Below, one piece after another: positions 12,129 to 23,346 of a stretch of 64,000 bases of DNA. Source of the stretch: Gnomoniopsis sp. IMI 355080 (lineage: Eukaryota > Ascomycota > Sordariomycetes > Diaporthales > Gnomoniaceae); NCBI GenBank assembly GCA_027946555.1, contig JAPEVC010000112.1, positions 1 to 64,000 of the forward strand, read 5' to 3'. Every line of letters starts with the position of its first letter. Within the stretch, counting starts at the first letter, position 1. The notes below the pieces were generated by a model that was not told the origin of the DNA, did no database searches, and saw nothing but the letters and a program-made list of their open reading frames with translations. The position numbers were made by a program, and so were the translations under genes.

Positions 12129-12899
12129 GGCGACGGAGACCCGGCCTGGGGGGGCCGGTGTGGATTCAAGACTTTTTTCCCCGGCGGTGGCCGTTGAAAG
12201 CTTGGCGTCTCCGGCGATGTGGACCGTGTTGAACTCGGCGTCTGGAGAAAACCGTTTGAACGGCCGGTCGGTGCTTGGCGTCCCGGGCGTTGAATCAAAA
12301 GCAAGAACGAGACATAAAGACGTAGTGAATTCAAAAGCAAATACTTGGCTGCAATGTACCTGTGTACCTACAGAGCAAGATTGGAAACCCAACGACGACC
12401 ACAGAAGAAGCACGGATTCACGGTTGTGGACAGTAATTACGTAGAGTTCGAGCGAGGTTATCGTGACGCGCCGGGCACTGAAAGCGGTGATGATAATTTT
12501 GGCCCCGGTCGCCAATTCAGGGGCTTCCTAAGAAGTCTCATTATTTGACGTCAGTTTGCTTCTGCAGGTTATTATTGAGCATGCCGCATTGCCGGCGCCA
12601 GTGGCCCTGCAGTGGATTGGAGAGGCGGAACAATCCCCATACCTACGCACCCAGCTAGTGCGGACATAGTATGTGTGTGTGGCTGCTTCGGGCGCTTGAC
12701 CCGAAGGATCCCCGCGTACTGCTAGGCCTATTTCGGGCGTGTAAGTCCTGGAGCTGCTTTGTGGGCGACGACATCACTACCTAAGGCTGTTAGGTATTCT
12801 GAGATTCGGTATTCCTTAGAAAGTTCCGCCCCTTGCATTCTGATTTACGCAGCAATTGTGACGCTGCGGACTGTATCTTTCCACCGTTTGTTCTTCACA
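12129..12899. other. Divergent intergenic region
   Basis: This lies between the 5' end of the membrane-protein gene and the HAD gene. Its left third may be coding (the upstream extension of the membrane protein). It also contains a perfect 7-bp stem, 7-nt loop hairpin (CTTCGGG/CCCGAAG, 12686-12706). No other gene was seen. Confidence 0.55.
12686..12706. repeat. Perfect 7-bp hairpin upstream of HAD gene
   Basis: CTTCGGG (12686-12692) and CCCGAAG (12700-12706) flank a 7-nt loop, about 195 bp before the HAD start codon. The loop lacks the conserved T33 of a tRNA anticodon arm, and no tRNA arms surround it. It may act in the 5' UTR or promoter. Confidence 0.5.
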
Positions 12900-13730
12900 A
12901 TGTCAGGCACTGGCCTAGATGCCTTGAAAGGCATCAAAGCCCTCACTTTTGACGTATTCGGAACGGTGGTGAACTGGCGAAGTTCTGTAGAAGACGCACT
13001 TTCGTCAGCTCTGACCACCAAGCTCGCCTCCTCAGACTTTCAGTCCCTCCCGCCCGGTTTACAATTACGTGCGGAAACCCTCGCAGACACTGCCGATTGG
13101 GCGCCGACGTTTGCGCAGCAGTGGCGTAATGCCTACAGCAAATTCACCCAAGGGTTCAAGGCGGGCGAGACCGCCTGGAAGGACATTGATGCGCATCACC
13201 ACGACAGCCTGATCGAATTGCTGGACAAGTGGGAGCTCTCGGGCCTGTTCACGCCTGCGGAAATCAGCGAGCTGAGCTTGGTGTGGCATCGACTGCAGCC
13301 GTGGCCGGACTCGAGCGAGGGGATCGGCGCGCTCAATGCGCTGGGCTTGGTGACGGCAACGCTGTCCAACGGCAACACGTCGCTGCTTACAGACCTGAAC
13401 GAGTACGGGGCTTTAGGGTTCCAAAAGATCATCTCGGCTGAGGACTTCAAGGCGTACAAGCCGGACCCAAAGACCTACCTTGGTGCGGCGGACAAGATGG
13501 GCTTCGATGGAGCGGCAGGGGAGGTGGCGATGGTTGCGGCGCATCTGGGGGATTTGGATGCGGCGAGGAGGAATGGGCTGCGGACTATTTATGTCGAGAG
13601 ACAAAAGGAGGAGGCGTGGGCCCTGGGGGATGAGCGGTATGTAGCTGCAAAGGAATGGGTAGATCTTTGGGTTGGCGTAGGCGAGGGGGGGTTTGTGGAG
13701 GTTGCGAAGAGGCTCGCGAGTGTGCTTTGA
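12900..13730 (+). CDS. HAD-superfamily haloacid dehalogenase, type II-like
   Basis: A single exon of 276 aa starts at the ATG at 12900 (context CACAATGTC). HAD motif I is LTFDVFGTVVNWRSS, giving the nucleophile Asp and the downstream Arg typical of L-2-haloacid dehalogenases. Motif II is TLSNGNTS, motif III is the Lys in KAYKPDP, and motif IV is MVAAHLGDLDAARRNG. The length and motif order fit the (S)-2-haloacid dehalogenase family, which hydrolyses the carbon-halogen bond of short 2-halo acids. Many fungal members are assigned by similarity only, so the natural substrate is unknown. No signal peptide is present, so it is probably cytosolic. It converges on MRF1, with 166 bp between the stop codons. 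Confidence 0.9.
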   Translation: MSGTGLDALKGIKALTFDVFGTVVNWRSSVEDALSSALTTKLASSDFQSLPPGLQLRAETLADTADWAPTFAQQWRNAYSKFTQGFKAGETAWKDIDAHHHDSLIELLDKWELSGLFTPAEISELSLVWHRLQPWPDSSEGIGALNALGLVTATLSNGNTSLLTDLNEYGALGFQKIISAEDFKAYKPDPKTYLGAADKMGFDGAAGEVAMVAAHLGDLDAARRNGLRTIYVERQKEEAWALGDERYVAAKEWVDLWVGVGEGGFVEVAKRLASVL

Positions 13731-13896
13731 GTGTATGTCTGACGGCATCTCAATGGCAAGATGTTCGTCCAACTGATCTTTGGCGGATGGTTCGTTCTCG
13801 AGGTAGTTCGGATGAGGAAGGCACGGGGACAAGTGCGATATGAGACAGGCCCAGAGTAAGGAATTGAGCTGAGATCTATACAGCATTGAGCTGACT

Positions 13897-15264
13897 CTAT
13901 TTCTTGCCCTTGGTTTGCTTTGTCTCCGCAATCCTAGCAGCCTCCTCCTCAGCAATCACATCGGCGATATCCACACCCAGACGCCAGTCCCTCACACTGT
14001 CGATGATCTTGTCGAGCATCCTGCCTCCAGCTAGGACGTCCGAGAGGTTGTTCGTGTCGACGCCACTGCGATGGTCTGAACACCTGTCTTGACTGTAATT
14101 GTACGTCCGGATCTTGTCGCCTCTTGTGATCTTGTCTTTTGACAATACGTTGTCCCTCAGCCTACTTGCCTCCTCTTCTCTAGCCTCGCGCCGCATGACC
14201 GCGATTCGCGACCTCATAATCCTCCACGCCGCTTCCCTGTTCTGCGACTGCGATCGCTGGTCCTGCATGCTGACCACGGTGCCCGTAGGCAAATGCGTCA
14301 AACGAATCGCCGATTCCGTCTTGTTGACATGCTGACCGCCGGCGCCCCTGGCCCGCATTGTCTCGACCCTGACCTCGCCTGGGTCGACGAAGGAGTCACT
14401 CTCGGGGTTGTTGACATCGTTGACACCCGCACCGCCGCTCTCCGGGAAGGACGGCAACACCCAGACAGCCGTGGCGCTGGTATGCGTGCGGCCCTTGGTC
14501 TCTGTCACTGGCACACGCTGAACGCGGTGAATGCCGGCCTCGTTGCGGAAGATATCGTACGCGCCCGGGTCCAGTACTTCGAGCACAGCCTCCTGCAGGG
14601 GCAGCTCACCATCCGAGCCCTTGACGTCGCCAGCGCCGTCGGCCGTCTCGTACTTGACCGTCTTGGTGCGGTAGCCCTTGCGCTGGCAGAACAGCTGGTA
14701 CATCTTGAATAGCGAGTCGGTAAAGAAGCGGCCCTCGATGCCGCCGGGGCCGGGCCGAAATTCGAGGATGCACGGCAAGTCGGCGTAAGGGTCGCGCGGC
14801 GTCAGACTGACGGAAAGCTTGTGGCCGAGGGCGCCGATCTGCTCATGTGTAGTGGCCAGCTCCTCCTGGGCTAGCTGGCGCATCTCCTCATCCTTGGATT
14901 GGAGGAGGGCGCGCAGCTCGGTGAGGGAGGACTGTGCGCTGTCCCATTCTCGCAATGCAGATGCAACGCCAGCGATTTCGCCAGCGCGCTTCGCAATCTT
15001 GGAGTCAAAGTCTCCTGCGAGCTTCTGGCTCAGTGCATCATGCTCGGCTGCTAGTTTTCGGGCGCGCTCGAGGAGGGCTTTAGGAAGGGTGCTAGATGTT
15101 TCTGCAAGGGCAAAGTGTTAGATTTGAGTTGTGATGCGCGCGCGTCGTGGATGGTGGTGGTAATTGAGCGTACCGGTGCTTGCTCTTCGGAGGAATTGAA
15201 GAGGTAATGAGGGCGGTAGGCGTCTCAGACAGCGCCCATACAACACCCATGGTGTTGTCAACAT
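13897..15264 (-). CDS. MRF1: Mitochondrial peptide chain release factor 1
   Basis: Two exons, 15264-15174 and 15101-13897, with a 72-nt intron give 431 aa. The start at 15264 was chosen because only that frame splices open, and it yields an Arg-rich mitochondrial presequence (MLTTPWVLYGRCLRRLPPSL). The class I release factor features are intact: the PxT stop-codon-reading motif as PVT (228-230) within RVPVTETKGRTHTS, and the catalytic GGQ (285-287) in RGAGGQHVNKTES. It terminates translation at UAA/UAG on mitochondrial ribosomes. Length is close to yeast Mrf1. It is divergent from the TrpRS gene, with 574 bp between start codons. Confidence 0.95.
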
Positions 15265-15838
15265 AGTCAAGGCATTAGGTCAAGTTGAGAGGTTACGAAG
15301 ACCCAGGATAAAGTGGTCGTGCCTTGATGGTTAAATGACTGCCGGTCCCTGGAAAATTATTGCCTGCCGACACAAGCAACTCTTTTCTAAGGCGACATCC
15401 GGGTGTAAGACTATATAAGCACTTGGGACCCTCACGCTTCTCATGTACCATTCTCTGCCACTTATTGACTGCTCTTGTGTATACCGCCTGTACAGGTATC
15501 ATGATACAGCAATCTCGAAGTGAAGATCTATAAAGAACCGTTGTAACCAAATACTTCGTCCACTTCCTATCTCGTGCAATTCTTTGACCTGGCCGTATTG
15601 CAAGGCGAGGTCTAGTCAAGGATTACTGTGCACAGTATATCCAAAGCGAATAAACCCCACGACCCCTCCAAAGCTCCTTCCCTGCCACATGCACACTACT
15701 GCCCCACTGGTGCCTTGACTTTATACTTTGTCGGCAACATCGTATGTCCCCAATTTCCACCTCACATCCTTCCATTTCCAACTTCTTCCCACAGTCACAC
15801 TCAACATCACGACTTCGCGATCCGCCCTGCCCGACAAG
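15265..15838. other. Bidirectional promoter region MRF1/TrpRS
   Basis: 574 bp between two divergent translation-related genes. No ORF of interest lies here. The TrpRS reading frame is open in frame upstream of its ATG back to a TTG at 15728, so part of this stretch could be translated from a non-AUG start. It is otherwise presumed promoter and 5' UTR. Confidence 0.6.
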
Positions 15839-17344
15839 ATGAGCGCCTCGACCGAGGACACCAAGCCCGTCGGGGGCCAGGCCACCGAGCAAAAGATCGA
15901 CCCTTGGAACGTGCAGGGCGCAACAGATGCGGAGGGCAACGTTCAGGCCATCGACTATACAAAGTTGACGGAGCAGTTCGGTACTCAGCTGATTGACAAG
16001 GCCCTGCTGGAGCGTTTCGAGCGCGTCACCGGCCAACGTCCTCACCGGTTCCTGCGCCGTGGCATCGTCTTCTCCCATCGCGACCTCAATACCATCCTCG
16101 ATCGATACGAACAGGGCAAGCCCTTTTTCCTCTACACAGGCCGTGGTCCCAGCTCCGACAGCATGCACATTGGCCACTCTGTTCCCTTCACTTTCACAAA
16201 GTGGTTGTCAGATGTCTTCAACGTGCCGCTGGTCATCATGTTGACGGACGACGAGAAGTACCTGTTCAAAGAGAGTTTGGAGGTCGAGGAGGTCGAACAA
16301 TTTTCCCGTGAAAACGCAAAGGATATCATCGCGTTAGGTTTCGATGTGAAGAAGACTTTTATCTTCAGCAACATCGCCTACATGGGACAAGGCTCAGCCC
16401 TCTGGAGGAATGTCGTTCGAATGGCCAAGCTTACCACTACCAATCAGGCAAGAAATACCTTTGGCCACAAAGGCGAAGACAACATTGGCCGAGTATTCTA
16501 TAGTGCTGTTCAATCGGCAACCGGCGTTGCATCAACTTTCCCTCACATCTTTGGCGAGGACAAGAAAGTGGTCGATCAAATACCCTGCCTGTGAGTCATC
16601 ACGACACATGCTGTCAAAAGCCAGCAGCTAATAAGTCATCCCAGTATTCCCTGCGCCATTGACCAAGACCCTTACTTCCGCTTGATGAGAGACAGCGCGA
16701 AACGATTGAAAATGGCTAAACCGTCCCTCATCCACACACGCTTCCTCGATGCCCTACAGGGCCCAGGTTCCAAGATGTCGGCCTCGGTAGACTCGAGTGC
16801 CATTTTCTTGAAGGACACGCCCAAGCAAATTAAGGACAAGATCAACAAGTATGCATTCAGTGGGGGAAGGGAGACTGTGGAGGAACACCGAGAGAAGGGC
16901 GGCAATCCCGACGTCGACGTCAGCTACCAGTACTTGAGGTACTTTATGGAGGACGATGATGAGCTGCAGAGGGTATACGATTCGTATAAGAAGGGAGAGC
17001 TGCTCACAGGTGAGCTCAAGAAGTTGTGTATCATGCATGTCCAGGAATATGTGAAGGACTTCCAGGACCTGCGAGCCAAGGTCACGGAGCAGACTGTGGA
17101 TGATTTCTTTGCCGTGCGGCCCTTGGACTGCACCGGCAACGCCAAAGCTCCTTTCACATTACCCATAAGGGCCAAGGTCGAGGAGGCAGCGACGGGGGAG
17201 GGCCCAAAAGAGGAGGGGAAGATGTCCAAGGCAGATATGAAGAGGGCCGAGAAGGCCAAGCAGATCGCTGCTAAGAAGGCCGCCCAGAAGGCTGAGAAGG
17301 AGGCGGCGAAGGCGAAGGCTGAGGCTGCAGCCGAGGCGAGCTAG
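15839..17344 (+). CDS. Tryptophanyl-tRNA synthetase, cytoplasmic
   Basis: Exons 15839-16590 and 16645-17344 with a 54-nt intron rebuild the family motif QIPCLIPCAIDQDP across the junction, giving 483 aa. It is a class Ic aminoacyl-tRNA synthetase charging tRNA-Trp. The HIGH signature is HIGH at 110-113 (within SSDSMHIGHSVPF) and the KMSKS equivalent is KMSAS at 294-298. The eukaryotic/archaeal-type sequence and the absence of a presequence after the first ATG indicate the cytosolic enzyme. The C-terminal 50 residues are a Lys/Ala/Glu-rich tail of low complexity. The ATG at 15839 is preceded by an in-frame stop-free extension without another ATG. Assignment is secure. Confidence 0.96.
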
Positions 17345-18182
17345 AGCTTGACCAGAGCAGGTGACTATTGTACATATGTTGAGAGGGAATACAAGCCAAA
17401 TCTAGCGGATCTAACGGCATGCTACATCCAAAGCCAATCGGGAACTAAACTTTACAATTTTGCTGTTTTGCTACCTGCAGTAGCAACGGCAACCCCATCA
17501 TGGCCCCCACTCTTTGGAGATGCGAATTGCACGGACCAATAGTAACTGAGTGATCGCTCTCAGGGTCTAAACGATGGGTGATTCCGTGCCCGACCTTCGG
17601 GACAGGGCCGCGAACGTAGTGCAATTGTTCACCCCGAACCAGCACCGAAATGCCGGCCGAGAAGGGTGATAAGAAAACTAGGCAATAAATACACAGTACC
17701 GTTGTATGTCTTGATTTATGAGGGGTGCAGACAGGGCCGGAACCGGCAAGCCATGTTACCTAGCAAGACCAATGCATTATGCCGGTACAAATAGGGTAGC
17801 TTCCGTCGCCTTCTCCTCCTTCGAGGAAAGCCTACTGCAGCGGTAAGCTTCCCGTCACTGTTACATTGCTGTGATCATAGAAGTTTGGACGACGAATCTC
17901 TCCTTGCGCTGTATATAGTGACAGTATTATTATCCAAAACGGGCTTTCAGGAGTTCAGAGCAGTTTTGCGATTCAATTTGGCGTCTTGAATTCCTCCCGG
18001 TCGATACGTTCATTGTTTGGGCTTGCGTGTGTTTGGCCACGCTTACAAGATTGTTATTTACTTACCTCCTTACGCAGCAAACCTACCTGTCCAAAGGTCG
18101 TTCCCGGGCTAATTCCCTCCCACACCGCCTCTCGTTCTCCAGAAAGCATTGGAAGAAAGACGAACGGCAGTAACCTCCTACG
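17345..18182. other. Intergenic region before GGT gene
   Basis: 838 bp holding the TrpRS 3' UTR and the GGT promoter. A TATA-like stretch (GTATATAGTG) lies near 17910. No gene, tRNA or repeat was recognised. Confidence 0.5.
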
Positions 18183-20256
18183 ATGCCTCTCTCAACACCC
18201 TCACTATTCCCAACGGGGCCTTTGGACTTTGCAAAGTTTAACAGCCGCAGGAGCGTTGTCCACAGCACCAAAGGCATCGTTGCCTGTACTCAGCCGTTGG
18301 CGGCCAAGTGCGGGATTGACATCCTCAACGCTGGTGGAAATGCCGCTGTAAGTCGACTTCTCACTCACACATTAAAAAAAGCCGAATGAGACAGGAGCGC
18401 TAACAGGGTAAAAACAGGACGCTGCTGTCGCCGTTGGTATGTCTATCTTCATGCTCTCAAATGTCAAGACATGCTATGACAGCACTTGAGAAACACCGCT
18501 CATCTCAGTACATGTCCAATCCAGCTAACCCAAGTCTCTTCCTCCCACTTCAGCTGCCGGCATGAACATGACAGAGCCATGCTCCACCGGCATTGGTGGC
18601 GACATGTTCTGCCTGTACTACTCCGCAGCGACGTCTAAAGTGCACGCACTCAACGGCTCCGGCCGCTCCGGCGCCGCCTGCACCGTCGAGCGCGTCCGCG
18701 CCGACCTCTCGATCCCGCCTGAAGCCCACGGCGCCAAGATCCCAATGACCTCGGTCCATGCCGTCACGGTCCCCGGCGCCGCGGCCGGCTGGGTCGACAC
18801 CGTACAGCGCTTCGGCAGCGGCAAGCTCACGCTCGCACAGATCCTCGCGCCCGCCATCGCGCTGGGCGAACATGGGTTCCCCGTCAGCGAGCTCGTCGCG
18901 CACGCGTGGGGCCGCGCCGAGCAGACAATTCGTGACGCGAGCCCGAATTTCAGGGAGATGCTCAAGGCGGACCCGAACACCATCTCCAAAGGCGGAGACG
19001 GGTTCCGTGCGCCACGCGCGGGTGAGATTATGCGGAACCCTACGCTGGCAAAGACGTTTCGTGCGTTGGCGGAGGGCGGGAAGGAGGGCTTCTATCAGGG
19101 GAGGATTGCGGAGGAGCTGGTTAAGGTTGTGCAGGCGCTTGGAGGCCATTTGGAGCTGGACGATCTCAAGCATCACCTCGAGATGGGGAGTGAGCCCGTA
19201 GAGCCCATTTCTCTCAAGTTCCGCGGGCAGGGACTATCTGGCGCGGCCAAGAAGGGCACGAAGCGCCAAGCAAACGGCGATGCGAAGCAGACTGGTGCGG
19301 CGGAGGACGACGACGACGACGCCGGCGGCGCGGGTGTAGAACTTTGGGAACACCCACCCAACGGCCAGGGCATCGTGGCGCTGATGGCTCTGGGGATACT
19401 CCAGGAACTCGAGAAGCAGGGCAAGATCCCTACTTTTACCGCGGCCGAGCACAACACGGCACCGTACCTGCACGCGGTCATCGAGGCGCTGCGCTTTGCC
19501 TTTGCGGATGCCAGCTGGTTCGTCACGGACCCCAACGTCGAGCGCGTGCCGGCCGCCGAGCTGATCTCGCCGAGCTACCTCGCCGAGCGGGCCAAGCTCT
19601 TTGATCCCACCAAGGCGTCGGACGGGAGCGTGGGCCACGGCAGCCCGGCGCTGCAGAGCTCGGACACGGTGTACTTTGCCTGCTCGGACAGCGAGGGCAA
19701 CGCCATCAGCTTCATCAACAGCAACTACGGAGGGTTTGGCACGGCCATCATTCCTGCCGGGTGCGGATTTACGCTGCAGAACCGTGGCGCCAACTTTGCG
19801 CTGGACCCGCCGGAGCATCCGAATATCTACGCGCCGCGGAAGCGGCCGTACCACACGATCATTCCGGGCTTGGTGACGAATCTGGGAGATGGCAGTCTGC
19901 ACAGTGTTTTTGGGGTCATGGGCGGCTTCATGCAGCCGCAGGGCCATGTGCAGACGCTGCTGGGGCAGGTCATTGCGGGCTTGAGTCCGCAACAGGCGCT
20001 GGATGCGCCAAGGGTGTGTATCTCGTCTAGCAGCGAGGAGGTAGATATGACGGTGAGTGTGGAGGAGGGCATGTCGGAGGAGACGGTCGAGGGGCTGCGG
20101 AAGTTGGGACACAAGGTCGAGGTGGTCAAGGGCCTGAATAGGTCATTGTTTGGGCGCGGGCAGATCATCCGATGGACGTTGGACCCGGTAGAGGGAACGG
20201 GTGTGTGGTCCGCGGGTAGTGATCAGAGGGGCGATGGAGCCGCGTATCCTCTGTAG
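18183..20256 (+). CDS. Gamma-glutamyltransferase-like Ntn hydrolase
   Basis: Exons 18183-18347, 18418-18436 (19 nt) and 18554-20256 join to give GNAADAAVAVAAGMNM and 628 aa. The family start block (GIVACTQPLAAKCGIDIL), the TEPCSTGIGGDMF motif and GHYGT-like features place it in the gamma-glutamyltranspeptidase family, closest in layout to the bacterial YwrD-like/fungal cytosolic branch. The probable autocatalytic nucleophile is Thr433 in SSDTVYFACSDSEGN; the downstream SNYGGFGTAIIPAGCGF and GLSPQQALDAPR segments match the small subunit. No signal peptide or anchor is seen, unlike classical extracellular GGT. A low-complexity insert (about 288-322) with Lys-rich and poly-Asp runs lies in the large subunit. 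Substrate (glutathione or another gamma-glutamyl amide) is inferred. Confidence 0.9.
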
Positions 20257-20607
20257 TTGGTGAGTGAGATGCGGCTCTGGAGACGTTGTGCACGTATTGT
20301 GATACAGCAAAAGTAGTTCGAATTGTGGCTTCAGTAATGCTGAACGGTCGTCTCTGAACGACATTACGGCTGTGTATGCAAACGGGATTACATGATATAC
20401 ATTCGCTCCTTGGGTAGGAGCGTAGTAGCTTGTCTACCTACGTCGCACAGTGACAGGAAGTGTGTTTCCCTGGGCCTACTGATTTATGCGGCCCCTAGCC
20501 CTGTGAACTACTCAGTGGGAGGCTGGCTTGCTCTTCTATCTGACAGTCTCTGTTTGGCAGCCTGGGTAAATAACATCGAGTGATCCTCATCTCATGCCCG
20601 GCCATCC
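20257..20607. other. Convergent 3' intergenic region
   Basis: 351 bp between the GGT and GRX5 stop codons. It should hold both 3' UTRs; nothing else was seen. Confidence 0.6.
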
Positions 20608-21280
20608 TCACTTCTGCTCCGTCTCGGCATCCTCAGCCGCAGCCAGGACCTTCTTCTCTTCCAACATCTTGGCCAGCTCGCCATTTTGGTGCATCGAGAC
20701 GAGAATGTCGCACCCACCAACAAACTCCTTGTCAATGTACAGCTGCGGAATCGTAGGCCAGTCCGAGTATTCCTTGATTCCTGTTGTGTCCAGTCGCCAA
20801 TTAGTATTTTGCTCCCGTCAATAATCGTCAATGCAATTTGCATCTCTTGCATCGCACACAAAAAGGAACAGTCTACCCACCCGATCGCAACTCCGGGTCC
20901 TCCAGCACGTTGAAAGCGGCGAACTTATTGGGGTCGACGCCCTGCAGGCCAAGAATCTGGATGCTCGCCCTCGAGAAGCCGCACTGTGGTGTCTCTGGTG
21001 TTCCCTTCATGAAGAGTACGACAGGTGCGGAAGCGACGGCCTTGTCGATGGCTTGTTTGGTGGCATCTGAGAGGAGGCGAAGTTGTTGGAAGGCATTTTG
21101 CATGGGCGACGACGGCTTCGCAAAGGCAGCGGGTCGCGAGAATCGCGCTGCCGGTCGCGCCGCCTGCCGGAGCAGTTGCTTTGGTAGGTGTTAGCTCGAA
21201 TAATATGTGGGTAGAGGAGAGAGAGATGAAGAGAAAGACTGAAGTGAACTTACTGAGGCAAGTATTGATCTTGAGAACAT
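20608..21280 (-). CDS. GRX5: Mitochondrial monothiol glutaredoxin
   Basis: Three exons, 21280-21254 (27 nt), 21178-20881 and 20780-20608, give 165 aa. The tiny first exon plus exon 2 builds an Arg/Ala-rich presequence (MFSRSILASQLLRQAARPA) typical of mitochondrial import. The active site is CGFS at 75-78 within FMKGTPETPQCGFSRA. The downstream WPTIPQLYIDKEFVGGCDI motif carries the TVP-like cis-Pro (TIP) and the GGCD glutathione-binding element. The single-domain CGFS type defines Grx5, which carries and transfers Fe-S clusters in the mitochondrial ISC pathway. The gene is divergent from the PPCDC gene. Assignment is firm. Confidence 0.95.
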
Positions 21281-21903
21281 CTTGACAGTGATGTGCAGAT
21301 GTGTTGTAGGAACTGTGCTACACTACACCATGAAGCGACGACAAAAAGAGTGACAAATGCATTTGCCCTCAGAGGCCGGCGTAGATTTCGGTGATGATGT
21401 AAGAGAAAGCAGGGATGTTGGATAAATGCTGGTGATAAATACACTCCTCTAGCTTGGGAGTGGCAGTAACATAACTAATGTCTCTGAATGCGCATTCTCA
21501 TATATAGTACATACCTATTTCTTTCAACTTGTCAGTTGAATAAGACTATCTAAAAATGGGAACAGAAGAGAGTTTTTATTGCCAACAATTCGATTTCGTC
21601 AAGCATGGGTCCTGATTCTATAGGCTCACAAGTTGCCTGACTACCACTTTAAAAGTACTGTATGCCGTTGCCCTTTTGTCAGCGGGCTTTTTCACCTTCA
21701 AGGACCATATGATATCTCTTCCAACTTCACACAATTACACACGCTGCTTGGAATCACTGTGCAACTTAAAAAGTCTACTCCAAATACATTCAGTCTATCA
21801 TTCAAAAACCCACAAGCAGCCAAGTATCTAGTGTGTTTTGATTCTAACCCACATTACTTACGTCCTTGTCCCTGCCTTCACCCGCCGGCCTCGGGCTCAC
21901 ACC
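21281..21903. other. Divergent promoter region GRX5/PPCDC
   Basis: 623 bp between divergent start codons, AT-rich near 21480-21600, with a TATA-like stretch (ATATATAGTACATACC) near 21499. No additional gene was seen. Confidence 0.5.
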
Positions 21904-22817
21904 ATGTCCACCAACACCAACGGCCCATCCACAACCCCATCGTCCTCATCCTCCCTCTCCGCTCTGACCGCCTCCCTGACCGACAACAAAATCCACCTCC
22001 TCCTCGCCGCCTCAGGCTCCGTAGCCACCATCAAACTCCCCCTCATCCTCACCACCCTGCTCACCACACACCCACCCTCCACCCTCTCCATCCGCCTCAT
22101 CCTCACCCGCTCCGCCACCAACTTCCTCGCCGGCCAGTCCGCCGAGCAGCCCCCGCTCGCCTCCCTCCTTGCTATCCCCGGCGTCGACGCCATCTACCTC
22201 GACGAGGACGAGTGGGGCCGAGGTGCCACGGTTGGGCCCGAGGGCGTATGGAGGCGCGGCGCCAGCGTACTGCACATTGAGTTGCGCCGCTGGGCGCATT
22301 TGCTGGCGATTGTCCCGCTGAGCGCAAATACACTGGCCAAAGTCGTCAACGGCTTGTGTGATAACTTGCTGACGAGTGTGGTGCGCGCCTGGGATGCCGA
22401 CGGGCGCATCGATGGGCGGAGGAAGAGGATCCTAGTTGCGCCAGCCATGAATGTGAGTTGTAACAACATCCTCCTCAACCATTTCTCACCTTTCATGCTC
22501 CCGCTTCACGCTCCCTTCACATCTGCCCGCCCCATCTTCGTTTTGGAAGCCTGGCGTATGAGATATACACGGCTGACGACGGACGCCCTTAGACGGCAAT
22601 GTGGCTTCATCCCATCACAACCAAGCAGATACGTGTACTGAGTGAAGAATGGGGCGTGCGTGAGGCTGCGGACGGAACAATCGAGAGTGGCTGGTTCGAG
22701 GTGCTCCGGCCACAGGAGAAGTCGCTTGCCTGTGGGGATGTGGGCGACGGGGCAATGAAGGAGTGGAGTGAGATTGTCAGGATTATCGAGGCAAGGCTGG
22801 GACTGAGTTCCGAGTAG
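21904..22817 (+). CDS. Phosphopantothenoylcysteine decarboxylase
   Basis: Exons 21904-22452 and 22593-22817, with a 140-nt intron, rebuild PAMNTAMWLHP across the junction; 257 aa. This is a flavoprotein of the HFCD/Hal3 family that decarboxylates 4'-phosphopantothenoylcysteine to 4'-phosphopantetheine in coenzyme A synthesis. Visible are the FMN-binding ASGSVATIK segment (37-45), the catalytic His124 in HIELRRWA, PLSANTLAKVVNG (138-150), the PAMN motif at 180-183, and the active-site Cys230 in the substrate clamp (LACGDVGDGAM). All key residues are present. It lacks the long acidic tail of yeast Hal3/Vhs3, so it looks like a plain enzyme rather than a phosphatase inhibitor. The N-terminal 28 residues are Ser/Thr-rich. 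Confidence 0.94.
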
Positions 22818-23346
22818 TGACATGCCACAAAAGTTGATTGTGCTTTATCTGAGGGAGATGTTTGCACATAGTAGACGTCGCTAGAGGCCGCAGCCAGTCT
22901 ATCTTGTCAAATCTCCCACATTTGTCACAGGGAAAGCAGCAGCACGCAATAAAGTCAACCTTTATATGGATATTCTCCTCTGTTCGAAGAAATTGTAGGG
23001 ATTAAGCGAGGCTTTGCGGACTCAAGCCGTTGGCCTGACCTCGACTATGTAGAATAGTATAGTTATATGTGCCATGCAATGTCATGCTCGTCTGATGCCA
23101 ATCCTAGGACCCAAGGCATTCCCTTCGAGCGACGGCACACCGCGTGCCGCCTGTCCTTCCTTTTGCATATGCGTTCCCCTTTTACCCCGTTCCTGGACGT
23201 CTGCTTCATCCATCCAAACTTCCCGATTCAGATCTCCAGAAGAGAGAGCTTATCCTCGATGTCGGAAACATCACCAAACTTATAGAACAAAGGCTGAGTC
23301 AATAAGGGAGCGACTCCATGAATCGCGAGTTACCACCCAGCGGCCC
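22818..23346. other. Convergent 3' intergenic region
   Basis: 529 bp between the stop codons of the PPCDC gene and the CCCH zinc-finger gene. It presumably holds both 3' UTRs. No ORF or RNA gene was recognised. Confidence 0.55.

Noticed and set aside
12686..12706. Possible tRNA anticodon hairpin
   Set aside because: The loop lacks T33 and no other cloverleaf arms are present; kept only as a hairpin.
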